64,000 bases of DNA from Nocardia asteroides (lineage in GTDB: Bacteria; Actinomycetota; Actinomycetes; Mycobacteriales; Mycobacteriaceae): assembly GCF_900637185.1 (NCBI RefSeq), contig NZ_LR134352.1, positions 2,160,001 through 2,224,000 on the forward strand. Reading direction: 5' to 3'. The stretch's first letter is position 1, and each line of letters begins with the position of its first letter. The notes below the pieces were generated by a model. That model was not told the DNA's origin and ran no database searches. It saw nothing but the letters and a program-made list of their open reading frames with translations. The position numbers and the translations under genes were made by a program. Positions 36,281 to 45,042 of this stretch are shown here, one piece after another.

Positions 36281-37225
36281 ATGAAGGTCGGGTTCCACCG
36301 TTCGCCGGGTTCGCCGCGGCGCCGGGTTCTTGCGTCGGGTGTGCTGAGTGTCGTGGCGGTCGCGCTCACCGCGTGCGGCGGGGTCGCCGCCGAGGACGAC
36401 GGGAAGAAGGTGGTGCTCACCACCTTCACCGTGCTCGCCGATATGGCGCGCAATGTCGCGGGGGAGCACCTGCGGGTCGAGTCGATCACCAAGGTCGGCG
36501 CCGAGATCCACGGCTACGAGCCCACGCCCGGCGACATCAAGAAGGCCGCCAAGGCCGACCTGATCCTGGACAACGGGCTCAACCTGGAGGCCTGGTTCGC
36601 CCAGTTCGTCGCCGACCTCGACGTGCCGCACGCCGTGGTCAGCGAGGGTGTCGCCCCGATGGACATCGGCGAGGACGCCTACCGCGGCAAGCCCAACCCG
36701 CACGCCTGGATGTCGCCGGTGAACGCGCAGATCTATGTGGACAACATGGTCCGCGCGTTCGCCGACCTCGACCCCGAGCACGCCGAGGCGTACCGGGCCA
36801 ACGGCGCCGCCTACAAGACGCAACTCGCCGCCGTGCAGGCCGACCTGGTCGCCGCGGTGAACACGCTGCCCGCCGACCAGCGGGCCCTGGTGACCTGTGA
36901 GGGCGCTTTCTCCTACCTGGCCCGCGACACCGGGCTCACCGAGAAGTACATCTGGCCGGTCAACGCCGAACAGCAGGCCACGCCGCAGCAGATCGGCTCC
37001 GCCATCGACTTCGTGCGCCAGCGTAGAGTGCCCGCGGTGTTCTGCGAGTCCACCGTCTCCGACGCGCCCATGCAGCGCGTCGTCGAGGCCACCGGTTCCC
37101 GCTTCGGCGGTGTCCTCTACGTCGACTCGCTGTCGGAGGCCGACGGCCCGGTGCCCACGTACCTGCAACTCATCCGCCACGACGCGAACACCATCGCGAC
37201 CGCGCTGGCCGGGGCACCGAGATGA
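36281..37225 (+). CDS. Metal-binding lipoprotein of Mn/Zn ABC transporter (PsaA/MntA-like)
   Basis: A 314-aa cluster A-I substrate-binding lipoprotein (lipobox ALTAC, Cys32). The four metal ligands are His77 (GAEIHGYEPTPGD), His141 (PNPHAWMSP), Glu207 (TCEGAFSYL) and Asp282 (LYVDSLS); the His-His-Glu-Asp set and the lack of a His-rich loop favour manganese or iron over zinc. The ATG at 36281 has no Shine-Dalgarno and matches the predicted transcription start. It overlaps the ATPase gene by ATGA. Confidence 0.93.
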   Translation: MKVGFHRSPGSPRRRVLASGVLSVVAVALTACGGVAAEDDGKKVVLTTFTVLADMARNVAGEHLRVESITKVGAEIHGYEPTPGDIKKAAKADLILDNGLNLEAWFAQFVADLDVPHAVVSEGVAPMDIGEDAYRGKPNPHAWMSPVNAQIYVDNMVRAFADLDPEHAEAYRANGAAYKTQLAAVQADLVAAVNTLPADQRALVTCEGAFSYLARDTGLTEKYIWPVNAEQQATPQQIGSAIDFVRQRRVPAVFCESTVSDAPMQRVVEATGSRFGGVLYVDSLSEADGPVPTYLQLIRHDANTIATALAGAPR

Positions 37226-37950
37226 CCGCGCCCGTCGTCGAGATCCAGGACGTCACCGTCCGCTACGGCGACGTGCTCGCCCTCGACAATGTCGAGCTCA
37301 CCCTGAAATCCGGCCGGGTCTGCGGGCTCATCGGCATGAACGGGTCCGGGAAATCCACGCTGTTCAAGTCGATCATGGGACTGGTCACCCCCGACCGGGG
37401 CCGGGTGCTGATCAACGGGGGTGTGCCCGCCGCGGCGCGCAAGGCGGGCAGCCTCGGCTACGTGCCGCAGTCCGAGGATGTGGACTGGAGTTTTCCGGTC
37501 TCCGTGCGCGACGTGGTGATGACCGGGCGCTACGGGAAGATGGGCTTCACCCGGCGGGCGAGCAAGGCCGACCGGGCCGCGGTCGCCGAGGCGCTGGCCC
37601 GCGTCGAGCTCACCGACCTCGCCGACCGGCAGATCGGTCAGCTCTCCGGTGGGCAGAAGAAGCGGGCGTTCGTGGCCCGCGGCATCGCCCAGGAGGCCAC
37701 CATCCTGCTGCTCGACGAACCGTTCGCCGGTGTCGACAAACGCTCGGAGGCCACCATCACCGCGCTGCTGCGCGAGCTCGCCGCGACCGGCGCCACCATC
37801 CTGGTGTCCACCCACGACCTGCACGCGCTGCCCCAGCTGGCCGACGAGGCCGTGCTGCTCAATCGCAAGGTGCTCGAGCACGGTGACCCCGATGTGGTGC
37901 TGCGGCCCGAGAACCTGGCCAAGGCCTTCGGCCTCGACGTGGACGAGTGA
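37222..37950 (+). CDS. Mn/Zn ABC transporter ATPase
   Basis: A 242-aa ATPase with Walker A GMNGSGKST, Q-loop YVPQSEDVDW, signature QLSGGQKKRAFVARGIAQ, Walker B ILLLDEPFAGVD and switch STHDLHALPQL. QSEDVDWSFPVSVRDVVMTGRYG is typical of MntB/ZnuC-like subunits. The second gene of a three-gene importer, coupled to the binding protein. Confidence 0.95.
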   Translation: MTAPVVEIQDVTVRYGDVLALDNVELTLKSGRVCGLIGMNGSGKSTLFKSIMGLVTPDRGRVLINGGVPAAARKAGSLGYVPQSEDVDWSFPVSVRDVVMTGRYGKMGFTRRASKADRAAVAEALARVELTDLADRQIGQLSGGQKKRAFVARGIAQEATILLLDEPFAGVDKRSEATITALLRELAATGATILVSTHDLHALPQLADEAVLLNRKVLEHGDPDVVLRPENLAKAFGLDVDE

Positions 37951-37960
37951 GGGACAACCG

Positions 37961-38842
37961 ATGAGCCTCGAGGAATTCTTCGTCGACCCGCTGCGCTACG
38001 AGTTCATGGTCCGCGCGCTCGCGACCACCGTCACCGCCGCGGTGGTGTGCGCGGTGCTGTCGTGCTGGTTGGTGCTGATCGGCTGGTCGCTGATGGGCGA
38101 CGCGGTCTCGCACGCCGTGCTGCCCGGCGTGGTGCTGGCCTACATCGTGGGCTGGCCGTTCGCGGTGGGCGCGGTGATCTTCGGTTTCCTCGCGGTCGCG
38201 CTGATCGGGGTGGTCCGCGACACCAGCCGGGTGAAGGAGGACGCCGCGATCGGCATCGTGTTCACGACGCTGTTCGCGTTCGGTCTGGTGCTGGTCTCGG
38301 TGACGCCGAGCCAGACCGACCTCAACCACATCGTGTTCGGCAATCTGCTCGGTGTGAGCCGCGGCGAGATGATCCAGATCATGATCCTGGCCGCGATCGT
38401 GCTGACGGCGCTGCTGCTCAAGCGACGCGACTTCACGCTGTACGCCTTCGACGCCACGCACGCCCACGCGATCGGGCTCAATCCGCGCGTCCTGGGCACG
38501 GCGCTGCTGGCGCTGCTCGCCCTCACCTCGGTGGTGGCGTTGCAGGCCGTCGGCGTGGTGCTGGTGGTCGCCATGCTGATCATTCCCGGCGCGACGGCGT
38601 ATCTGCTGACCGATCGGTTCGGCCGGATGCTGGTCATCGCGCCCACGGTGTCGGTGGTGTGCGCGGTGACCGGGCTCTACCTCAGCTACCACCTCGACAC
38701 CGCCGCGGGCGGCATGGTGGTGGTGACCCAGGGGGTGGCCTTCACGCTGGTCTATCTGTTCGCGCCCCGGCACGGGATCATCGGCCGCAGGCTGAGCGCG
38801 GCCAGGGCGCGCACGGGATCGAAAGTCGCCGTCGGAAGCTGA
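37961..38842 (+). CDS. Mn/Zn ABC transporter permease (ABC-3 family)
   Basis: A 293-aa ABC-3 family permease with about eight membrane helices. Typical segments are WSLMGDAVSHAVLPGVVLAYI, VKEDAAIGIVFTTLFAFGLVL, HIVFGNLLGVS and ALQAVGVVLVVAMLIIPGATAYLLTDRF (split as ALQAVGVVLVVAMLI, IPGATAYLLTDR). It starts 10 bp after the ATPase stop with GAGGGACA as ribosome site, completing the uptake system. Confidence 0.94.
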   Translation: MSLEEFFVDPLRYEFMVRALATTVTAAVVCAVLSCWLVLIGWSLMGDAVSHAVLPGVVLAYIVGWPFAVGAVIFGFLAVALIGVVRDTSRVKEDAAIGIVFTTLFAFGLVLVSVTPSQTDLNHIVFGNLLGVSRGEMIQIMILAAIVLTALLLKRRDFTLYAFDATHAHAIGLNPRVLGTALLALLALTSVVALQAVGVVLVVAMLIIPGATAYLLTDRFGRMLVIAPTVSVVCAVTGLYLSYHLDTAAGGMVVVTQGVAFTLVYLFAPRHGIIGRRLSAARARTGSKVAVGS

Positions 38843-38956
38843 TTTCGGCGAATCCGCCGCGGGGAATCGATCCGCGTCGCACGATGGACGCCTAGAACGT
38901 GTTCCAGTAGCGCAGGGCTTTCGGCCGCTGTGACACGCGGGAAAGGTCGTCGCTCG

Positions 38957-39475
38957 ATGTTCGGTCTCGGAATCCTGGATGCCGCAGCCTTGTCGCTGGA
39001 TACGCCCGACGGGCGGCCGCGCGAGGTCAGGCGGGTCCAGCAGCTGGCGGTGTGGCAGGCCGTGTACAGCACCGGCGTCGCGCTCGCGACCGTCCCGGCC
39101 AGGGAACTGTTGCCCGCCGACGCCCTGCCGCTGCGCTGCGCGGGATTCGCCTATCTCACCGCGGCGGCCACCATCGCGCTCGCGGTGTTCACCACCGTGT
39201 TCGCCGCGCGCACCCGCTACGCCCACGCCGGGGGCTGGTACGGGTCGGCCCTGGTCGCCGGGATCGCGCTGTTCGGCGTGCTCACCCTGCCCGCGGTGGT
39301 GGTGTCGGTCGCGATGATCACGCTGCTCGACCGGTCCGCGTCCAAGGCCTGGTACACGGTCGCGGGCCCGGCCGAACCCGTCGCGTTCTGCGGCCGGGCG
39401 GCGCTGCCCGCCTGGGCCGCGCCGCTCGCGCGTCCGATCGGCAACGGCTGGAAGGCGCTGCTGGCCGAGCGGTGA
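38957..39475 (+). CDS. Membrane protein of unknown function
   Basis: A 172-aa protein with about three hydrophobic helices (RCAGFAYLTAAATIALAVFTTVF, SALVAGIALFGVLTLPAVVVSVAMI and a weaker N-terminal one). It begins MFGLGILDAAALSL after GGGAAAGG. No family recognised. Same strand as the metal transporter but 114 bp downstream, so co-expression is uncertain. Confidence 0.6.
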   Translation: MFGLGILDAAALSLDTPDGRPREVRRVQQLAVWQAVYSTGVALATVPARELLPADALPLRCAGFAYLTAAATIALAVFTTVFAARTRYAHAGGWYGSALVAGIALFGVLTLPAVVVSVAMITLLDRSASKAWYTVAGPAEPVAFCGRAALPAWAAPLARPIGNGWKALLAER

Positions 39476-39503
39476 CCCGCGGGTGTCGGGGCCTGCTGGC
39501 AAG

Positions 39504-39848
39504 ATGACCGCCATGGTGGTCAGTGGGGAGGATGTCCGGGCCGTCGTCGCGGCGCTGCCCGAGACGGTGGAGCAATTCGCCTGGGGCATGCCGATTTTCA
39601 AGGTCGCGGGCAAGCTGTTCCTGACGTTGCCCGAGGACGAGACCTCGATGGCGGTGCGCTGCCCGGTGCTCGACCGCGACGAACTGGTCCTCGCCGAACC
39701 GGACAAGTTCTGGATCGCCGCGCACGAGGCGGGCAATCCGTGGGTCCGGGTCCGGCTGGCCGCCCTGGACGATCGCGAGGAACTGGAGGCGATCGTCACC
39801 GACTCCTGGCGGCTGGCCGCGCCCCGGGCCCTGCTCGAGGACGGCTAG
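39504..39848 (+). CDS. MmcQ/YjbR family DNA-binding-like protein
   Basis: A 114-aa protein of the MmcQ/YjbR (DUF419, CyaY-like fold) family: VRAVVAALPETVEQFAWGMPIFKVAGKLFLTL, then VRCPVLDRDELVLAEPDKFWIA and a terminal helix ELEAIVTDSWRLAAPR. Predicted DNA-binding by homology only. Start ATG 39504 or 39513 both possible. Confidence 0.83.
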   Translation: MTAMVVSGEDVRAVVAALPETVEQFAWGMPIFKVAGKLFLTLPEDETSMAVRCPVLDRDELVLAEPDKFWIAAHEAGNPWVRVRLAALDDREELEAIVTDSWRLAAPRALLEDG

Positions 39849-39851
39849 CGC

Positions 39852-40283
39852 TCAGCCGACCGGCGTGATGGTGGCCTCGATGGTCTGGATGGCGTCGCCG
39901 GGGATGACGAAGGTCTCGACGATCTCCACCGTGGTCAGCCGCACGCCGGCGACGCCGGAGTCGAGCAGATAGCGGGTGGTCACCGTGTCGCCGGATTCGG
40001 ACATGGTGAGGTCGCGGATGCCCTGGATCACCCGGTACTGCGGGCCGTGCTCGAGGTCCGCGGTGAGCTGCGGGCCGGAATGGCCGGTCTTGATGCCGAC
40101 CTCGACGCGGGTGGCGTCGGGGGTGAACGGCACCGCGCTCGCGTCGTGGGAGACCAGCGCGTCGATGTAGGCGCGGGCGATCGCCTGGCGCGGGCTGTCG
40201 GCCGGATCCGGTGCTGCCGCAGCGGTTGTGGTGCCGAGCGCGAGGAAGGCGGCGGCCAGTGCTGAAACGTGGGTGATTCGCAT
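39852..40283 (-). CDS. Secreted NTF2/SnoaL-like protein
   Basis: A 143-aa protein with a signal peptide (MRITHVSALAAAFLALGTTTAAAA). The mature part looks like an NTF2-like cone: a helix RQAIARAYIDALVSHDASAVPFTPDATRVE and strands YRVIQGIRDL, TVTTRYLLDSGV. It resembles secreted actinobacterial DUF8021/SnoaL proteins of unknown role. Divergent from the YaeQ gene with 75 bp between. Confidence 0.72.
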   Translation of the reverse strand: MRITHVSALAAAFLALGTTTAAAAPDPADSPRQAIARAYIDALVSHDASAVPFTPDATRVEVGIKTGHSGPQLTADLEHGPQYRVIQGIRDLTMSESGDTVTTRYLLDSGVAGVRLTTVEIVETFVIPGDAIQTIEATITPVG

Positions 40284-40358
40284 GCAGAGATGCTGGCGGT
40301 CCGCGCGGGCGAGTGCAATGGCCGCCGCGCGATACCGCCCGGTAGTGTCGGAGCTCCT

Positions 40359-40901
40359 ATGGCACTCAGCGCAACCCTGCACCATTTCGCCGTCCAGCTC
40401 GCCGACGTCGACCGTGGCGTCTACGAGGACCTCGAGCTGCGGGTCGCCCGCCATCCGTCGGAGACGCCCGAGTACATGCTCACCCGCATCCTCGCCTACT
40501 GCCTGCAGTACGAGGAGGGCATCGTCTTCAGCGAGGGCGGCATCTCGGCCACCGACGAACCGGCCGTGCAGATCCGCGATCTCACCGGGCAGGTCACCGC
40601 CTGGATCGAGGTCGGCGCGCCCGATGCCGAGCGCGTCCACCGGGGCAGCAAGCTGGCCGGTCGCGCCGCCGTGTACACCCATCGCGACCCGGCCAAGGTA
40701 CTGGCGTCCTACGCGGGCAAGAAGATCCACCGCGCCGAGGACATCCCGCTCTACGCCGTCGACCGCGCCCTCATCGACGCCGCGGTGCCGCTGATCGACC
40801 GCCGCAACACCCTGAGCCTGTCGGTCACCGAGGGGGAGCTGTACCTGGATCTCAACGGAACCAGTCTGCGCGGGGAGATCACCGAGCACCGGCTCGGCTG
40901 A
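40359..40901 (+). CDS. YaeQ family protein
   Basis: A 180-aa YaeQ protein. The fold is related to restriction endonucleases (PD-(D/E)XK-like). Signature segments are HHFAVQLADVDRGVYEDLELRVARHPSET, LTRILAYCLQYEEGIVFSEGG and IEVGAPDAERVHRGSKLAGRAAVYTHRD; all lie in the usual order, and length matches the family. In Proteobacteria YaeQ was linked to suppression of RfaH loss; the actinobacterial role is unknown. Confidence 0.9.
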   Translation: MALSATLHHFAVQLADVDRGVYEDLELRVARHPSETPEYMLTRILAYCLQYEEGIVFSEGGISATDEPAVQIRDLTGQVTAWIEVGAPDAERVHRGSKLAGRAAVYTHRDPAKVLASYAGKKIHRAEDIPLYAVDRALIDAAVPLIDRRNTLSLSVTEGELYLDLNGTSLRGEITEHRLG

Positions 40902-40962
40902 TCGCCGTCGCCGCGGCGGCCGGGTCCGTATCCTCGGCAGTCGATCGAGCAGGAGGTTGCCG

Positions 40963-41859
40963 GTGCCCAGTGTGCTGAGCCGGATCGTCGTCCCCGCGTT
41001 CCTGCGGGTCACCAGGGCGAACCGCAACTATGTGAGCGCCGAGGCCGCGCGCGAGCACGTGCGCCGTCGCGGCGCCGACCCGGTGGCCTACGCGCCGCCG
41101 AAGCGGCTGCGCGGCGTGACGGTCTCGCACGTCGAGGATCGCGGCTGGCCGGTCTACACGCTGGCCCCGGCGGCGGGGGAGTCGCGTGGCGGGCTGGTGT
41201 ACGCGCACGGTGGTGGGTGGGTCGGCGAGATCGCCCCGCAGCATTGGCATCTGGCCGCGCGGCTGGCGAGTCAGCTGCGGCTCACCGTCACCGTCCCGAT
41301 CTACCCGCTGATTCCGCGCGGCACCGCGGCCCAGGTGATTCCGCGGTTCGCCGAACTCGTCACCGAGAGCGCCGAGCGTCACGGCCCCACCTTCCTGGCC
41401 GGTGACTCCGCGGGCGGCCAGATCGCCCTGTCGACCGCGCTGCACCTGCGCGACTCCGGGGCGGCGCCGATTCCGCGCACCGTGCTGATCTCACCCGCGC
41501 TCGATCTCACCCTGGAGAATCCGGAGATCACCGCGGTGCTGCCCCGCGATCCGTGGCTCGGCCGGGACGGCGGACTGGTCTTCGGCGAGCTGTGGAGCGG
41601 CGACCTGCCGATGAAGAACCCCATGGTCAGCCCCCTGTTCGGCGACTTCACCGGGCTCGGCCCGCTCACCGTGTTCAGCGGCACCGAGGACATCCTCAAC
41701 CCGGACACCCGGCTGCTGGTGGCCAAGGCGCGCGCGGCGGGCGTGGAGGTCGACTACCACGAGGGCGACGGCCTGGTGCACGTTTACCCCCTGACCCCCA
41801 CCCCCGAGGGCGCCGCCGCGCGCCGCGTCATCGTCGAGTCCCTGCGCGCCCACCTGTAG
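40963..41859 (+). CDS. Alpha/beta hydrolase, hormone-sensitive-lipase type esterase
   Basis: A 298-aa esterase of the HSL (family IV) group: oxyanion motif YAHGGGWV, nucleophile FLAGDSAGGQIALS, acid in SGTEDILNPD and His in GLVHVYPL. Substrates are probably short to medium acyl esters. The GTG at 40963 is chosen because AGGAGG lies six bases before it; the TTG at 40957 directly abuts that site. Confidence 0.9.
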   Translation: MPSVLSRIVVPAFLRVTRANRNYVSAEAAREHVRRRGADPVAYAPPKRLRGVTVSHVEDRGWPVYTLAPAAGESRGGLVYAHGGGWVGEIAPQHWHLAARLASQLRLTVTVPIYPLIPRGTAAQVIPRFAELVTESAERHGPTFLAGDSAGGQIALSTALHLRDSGAAPIPRTVLISPALDLTLENPEITAVLPRDPWLGRDGGLVFGELWSGDLPMKNPMVSPLFGDFTGLGPLTVFSGTEDILNPDTRLLVAKARAAGVEVDYHEGDGLVHVYPLTPTPEGAAARRVIVESLRAHL

Positions 41860-41862
41860 CGC

Positions 41863-42444
41863 TCAGCGCTGGGACAGGTGCAGATTCAGCAGGATGGTCA
41901 GCTGGGTGACCGCCTGGTCGAAGGGGTGCGGTGACTTCAGGGCCCGGCTGTGCACGATGGTGCCCTCGATGGTGGTGAGCAGGAAACCGGCCAGCGAGAC
42001 GGCGGTGGCGCGCTCGATGCCGGTGGCGACGATGCCGTCGGCCAGCCGCGCGGTCCACTCGGCGAAGGCCTGGCCCGCGATGGACTGGACCGCCGGATCG
42101 AGTTCGTCCAGTGCGGCGGCCATCATGAACGAGCCCGCGCTGTAGTCGGACTGTTCCAGCGGCGCCCGCCAGAAGGCGAGCAGATCGGTGAGCCACTGCT
42201 GCACCGACGGCGCGGTCTGCAGGGCGTCGGCCATGGTGCTCACGTGCGAGTACACCAGGCGCGCCACGATCCGGCCCGCCGTCTGCACCAGTTCGCCTTT
42301 GCCGGAAGGGAAGTGCTGATACAGCGAGTTGCGCGAGGTGTTGCTGCGCCTGAGCAGTTCGCTGAGCGCCGCCGCGTGCACGCCGTGCTGCTGGACGGTG
42401 CTGATGGTGTGTTCGATCAGTCGGGCGCGTGGTCCGGCTGCCAT
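41863..42444 (-). CDS. TetR family regulator
   Basis: A 193-aa regulator with an N-terminal HTH: RARLIEHTISTVQQHGVHAAALSELLRRSNTSRNSLYQHFPSGKGELVQ (recognition helix RNSLYQHFP). The C-terminal domain is typical TetR_C ligand-binding. The ATG follows GGGAGGAGATC. It is divergent from the fabH-like gene, and two copies of TGAACCGATCGGTTCA lie between them, so it very likely represses both. Confidence 0.9.
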   Translation of the reverse strand: MAAGPRARLIEHTISTVQQHGVHAAALSELLRRSNTSRNSLYQHFPSGKGELVQTAGRIVARLVYSHVSTMADALQTAPSVQQWLTDLLAFWRAPLEQSDYSAGSFMMAAALDELDPAVQSIAGQAFAEWTARLADGIVATGIERATAVSLAGFLLTTIEGTIVHSRALKSPHPFDQAVTQLTILLNLHLSQR

Positions 42445-42467
42445 CCGATCTCCTCCCAACCCTTGAT

Positions 42468-42518
42468 TGAACCGATCGGTCCATGTTAGACCTATTCCAG
42501 CGTGAACCGATCGGTTCA
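42468..42518. promoter_or_regulatory. Two TetR operators in the TetR/KAS III interval
   Basis: TGAACCGATCGGTTCA (42503-42518) is a perfect 16-bp palindrome, and TGAACCGATCGGTCCA (42468-42483) is the same with one mismatch. Centres are 35 bp apart. Confidence 0.8.
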
Positions 42519-42533
42519 TATGGAGAGGATGCC

Positions 42534-43571
42534 ATGCCCACCCCCATCGCCACCGCCGTTCCGGTCACCCATGCGGGAATTCTCGGTCTAGGCGTCTATC
42601 GCCCGCGCCGCGTCGTCCCCAACGCGGAGATCGTGGACGCCATCGATTCCTCCGACGAGTGGATCCGGACCCGCTCCGGGATCGCCGCGCGCCACTGGGC
42701 CGAACCCGACGAGACCATCGTGGGGATGAGCGTCGCCGCCGCGCGCGACGCGCTGACCGCCGCCGGGGTCGGGGCCGACCAGGTCGACGCCGTCATCCTG
42801 GCCACCTCCTCGCAGATGGTGTTGGGCCCGTCGGCGGGCGCGGTCGTCGCCACCGAACTCGGCATGGACGACACCGCCGCCTACGACGTCTCCGCGGGGT
42901 GCGCCGGCTTCTGCTACGCGCTCGCCGACGGCGCGAACCTGGTGCGCTCGGGCCAGGCGCGCACCGTGCTGGTGATCGGGGTGGAGCGGCTGTCGGACCT
43001 GCTCGACACCACCGACCGCAGCTGCGCGTTCATCTTCGCCGACGGTGCGGGCGCGGTCCTGGTCGGCGCGGCCGAGCAGGAGGGGATCGGCCCGGTCGCC
43101 TGGGGCTCGGACGGTAGCCGCACCTCGGCGATCAAGCAGGACAAGGACTTTCTCGAATACTTCGCCGAGGTCGCCGCGGCCGAGGCGTCCGGCGGCACCT
43201 CGGTGCGGCCCTACATCCGGATGAACGGGACCGAGGTGTTCCGCTGGGCGGTCACCTTCCTGGAGAAGGCCTGCCGCGCCGCGCTGGACCGGGCCGGCGT
43301 CACCGCGGCCGAGCTGGACGCCTTCGTCCCGCACCAGGCCAATATCCGGATCACCGACGCGCTCGTGCGTACCCTGGGCCTGCCCGAGACCGTCGCGGTG
43401 GCCCGCGACATCATCGAGACCGGCAACACCAGCGCGGCGTCCATCCCGATGGCCATGGAGCAGCTGCTGCGCTCCGGCGAGGCGAAGCCGGGCGATACCG
43501 CCCTGCTGCTCGGGTTCGGCGCGGGTCTGGCGTACGCGGGCCAGGTGGTTCATCTGCCGCCGATCGCCTGA
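42534..43571 (+). CDS. Beta-ketoacyl-ACP synthase III (FabH-like)
   Basis: A 345-aa KAS III condensing enzyme. The triad is Cys123 (VSAGCAGFCYAL), His267 (FVPHQANIRI) and Asn298 (ETGNTSAAS). FabH starts fatty acid chains from acyl-CoA and malonyl-ACP; this single gene has no ACP or other fab genes nearby and is under a dedicated TetR repressor, so a specialised acyl product or a regulated paralogue is likely. It has the WIRTRSGI active-site-tunnel segment. ATG 42534 after GGAGAGGATGCC. Confidence 0.93.
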   Translation: MPTPIATAVPVTHAGILGLGVYRPRRVVPNAEIVDAIDSSDEWIRTRSGIAARHWAEPDETIVGMSVAAARDALTAAGVGADQVDAVILATSSQMVLGPSAGAVVATELGMDDTAAYDVSAGCAGFCYALADGANLVRSGQARTVLVIGVERLSDLLDTTDRSCAFIFADGAGAVLVGAAEQEGIGPVAWGSDGSRTSAIKQDKDFLEYFAEVAAAEASGGTSVRPYIRMNGTEVFRWAVTFLEKACRAALDRAGVTAAELDAFVPHQANIRITDALVRTLGLPETVAVARDIIETGNTSAASIPMAMEQLLRSGEAKPGDTALLLGFGAGLAYAGQVVHLPPIA

Positions 43572-43572
43572 G

Positions 43573-44082
43573 TCAGCGCTGCAGCGCGCGCAGGTAGCGG
43601 CGGCGGTAGAACCGCTGGGCGACAAGCAGAATCGGGAAGGCCGCGCGCCAGCATCCGGCGGGCGCGGCTCGGGTCAGCGACCGCAGGGTGAGTTCGACGG
43701 TGCCGTCGGGGCGGCGATGCACCACGAACGCCTCCTCGCCGGACACCGGATGGCCGGGCAGGGTGCCGTAGGCGAAGCCGCAGCGCTCGGCGGTGTCGAC
43801 CACGGCCACCACGCGCACCGGCTCGACGATCGCGACCGGGCCGAATCCCGCGGTCACCCGGTAGTCGGCGCCGGCCGTCGCGGGGGTGTCGGGCTCGACG
43901 CGGAAACCGCTGCGGCGCTTGACACCCCACCGCAGCACCGCTTCCCTGGCGGCGGCCCAGGCCGGCTCCCCGTGCCCGATCACCACCGAGGTCTCGAACC
44001 GCCGGAAGCCGGTGGGCCGCGCGGTCCAGTGCGGCTCGGCGGGGCTGGTCGCACCGGCGGGCGCGTAGGTCAGGGCCTGCAT
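43573..44082 (-). CDS. DUF1990 family protein
   Basis: A 169-aa DUF1990 protein: FETSVVIGHGEPAWAAAREAVLRWGVKRRSGFRV, GFAYGTLPGHPVSGEEAFVVH and a closing helix of Arg/Tyr (RFYRRRYLRALQR). Relatives are widespread in actinobacteria and plants without known function. Its stop codon lies two bases from the convergent KAS III stop. Confidence 0.85.
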   Translation of the reverse strand: MQALTYAPAGATSPAEPHWTARPTGFRRFETSVVIGHGEPAWAAAREAVLRWGVKRRSGFRVEPDTPATAGADYRVTAGFGPVAIVEPVRVVAVVDTAERCGFAYGTLPGHPVSGEEAFVVHRRPDGTVELTLRSLTRAAPAGCWRAAFPILLVAQRFYRRRYLRALQR

Positions 44083-44108
44083 GCGCTCGACGATAGGCGG
44101 CGGACGGG

Positions 44109-44579
44109 TTATCCGCCGGATCCGGTGAGGCGGTCCTGTCCCGCGCGCAGCAGTTCCAGCGCGCAGCGCACCGACTGGTCCAGGACCTCGGCCGGGTCGC
44201 CGGGGAAGTCGCGGTGTACCGCCCAGGCGGTGTCGCGGGTGGCCACGGCGCACCAGACCGAACCGGCCGGCTCGCCGTCCTGGGCGCCGGGACCACCGAC
44301 GCCGGTCGTCGCGACCGCGACATCGGCGTCGGTCAGGCTCCGGACGCCCTCGGCCATGGCCAGCGCGGCGGTCTCGGAGACGACGGGCACGTCGGGGACG
44401 CCGAGCACCCGCTGTTTCACCGTGACCGAGTACGCCACCACGCCACCGCGGAACCAGTCCGCCGAGTCGGGTGCGGCGGCCAGGGCCGCGGCGAGATTCC
44501 CGCCGGTCAGTGATTCGGCGACGGCGACGGTGTGCCCGTGACGCTGGGCGAACTCGCCGACCTCGGATGGGGTGGCCAA
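44109..44579 (-). CDS. CinA C-terminal domain (PncC-type nicotinamide-nucleotide amidase)
   Basis: A 156-aa stand-alone CinA C-terminal domain, which deamidates NMN to nicotinate mononucleotide in pyridine nucleotide recycling. Motifs: VAVAESLTGGNLAAAL, GGVVAYSVTVKQRVLGVP, TGVGGPGAQDGEPAGSVW. The TTG start is preceded by GAGAGGAGACC. It lies 20 bp after the 107-aa hypothetical gene, same strand. Confidence 0.88.
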   Translation of the reverse strand: MATPSEVGEFAQRHGHTVAVAESLTGGNLAAALAAAPDSADWFRGGVVAYSVTVKQRVLGVPDVPVVSETAALAMAEGVRSLTDADVAVATTGVGGPGAQDGEPAGSVWCAVATRDTAWAVHRDFPGDPAEVLDQSVRCALELLRAGQDRLTGSGG

Positions 44580-44598
44580 GCGGTCTCCTCTCGGAACC

Positions 44599-44922
44599 TC
44601 ACGCAGCGGGGTGTCCGGCTGCCACCCTGACCGGCACGGCGTACGCGGCTCCGTCGCGGATGCCGAATTCGAACCGGCAGGGGAACAACGAGGGTAGCCC
44701 GGTGGCGCGCAGATCGTAGTTCGCCGCGAGGGTCTGCATCGCCCAGCCCTCCAGCGAATCCGGTAGTCGCAGGGTGGTGCCGTCGACGCAGCAGACGTAG
44801 GCCTGGGTCCGCTCCCCGTCGACCGGGAGGGGGTTGCGCAGACCGACCGCCTCGATTTCCAGAATCCGTCCGGCGTTGTGGGAAGAAGCGACGCTCGGCA
44901 AATCCAACTCGATGTCGTCCAT
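44599..44922 (-). CDS. Hypothetical protein, 107 aa
   Basis: An acidic small protein starting MDDIELDLPSVASS, with a core rich in short strands (VGLRNPLPVDGERTQAYVCCVDGTTLRLPD). No domain recognised. Shares orientation and a short 19-bp gap with the CinA-C gene, suggesting an operon. A start further upstream is possible but the codon usage there is poor. Confidence 0.6.
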   Translation of the reverse strand: MDDIELDLPSVASSHNAGRILEIEAVGLRNPLPVDGERTQAYVCCVDGTTLRLPDSLEGWAMQTLAANYDLRATGLPSLFPCRFEFGIRDGAAYAVPVRVAAGHPAA

Positions 44923-44995
44923 GCGGGAAACCGTAACGCAGCAACTATCCAGGGAACACGGAAATCGAGTGCCCTTGACGCGACTTCGCAAACTC

Positions 44996-45038
44996 GCTCC
45001 GACGCGCCGGGGCGCAACCCCGCCCGGCGCGTCGGAGC
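44996..45038. terminator. Hairpin terminator after the AhpD-like gene
   Basis: GCTCCGACGCGCCGG (44996-45010) pairs perfectly with CCGGCGCGTCGGAGC (45024-45038), a 15-bp stem with a 13-base loop. It lies just past the AhpD-like stop on the minus strand. Confidence 0.65.
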
Positions 45039-45042
45039 CGGG

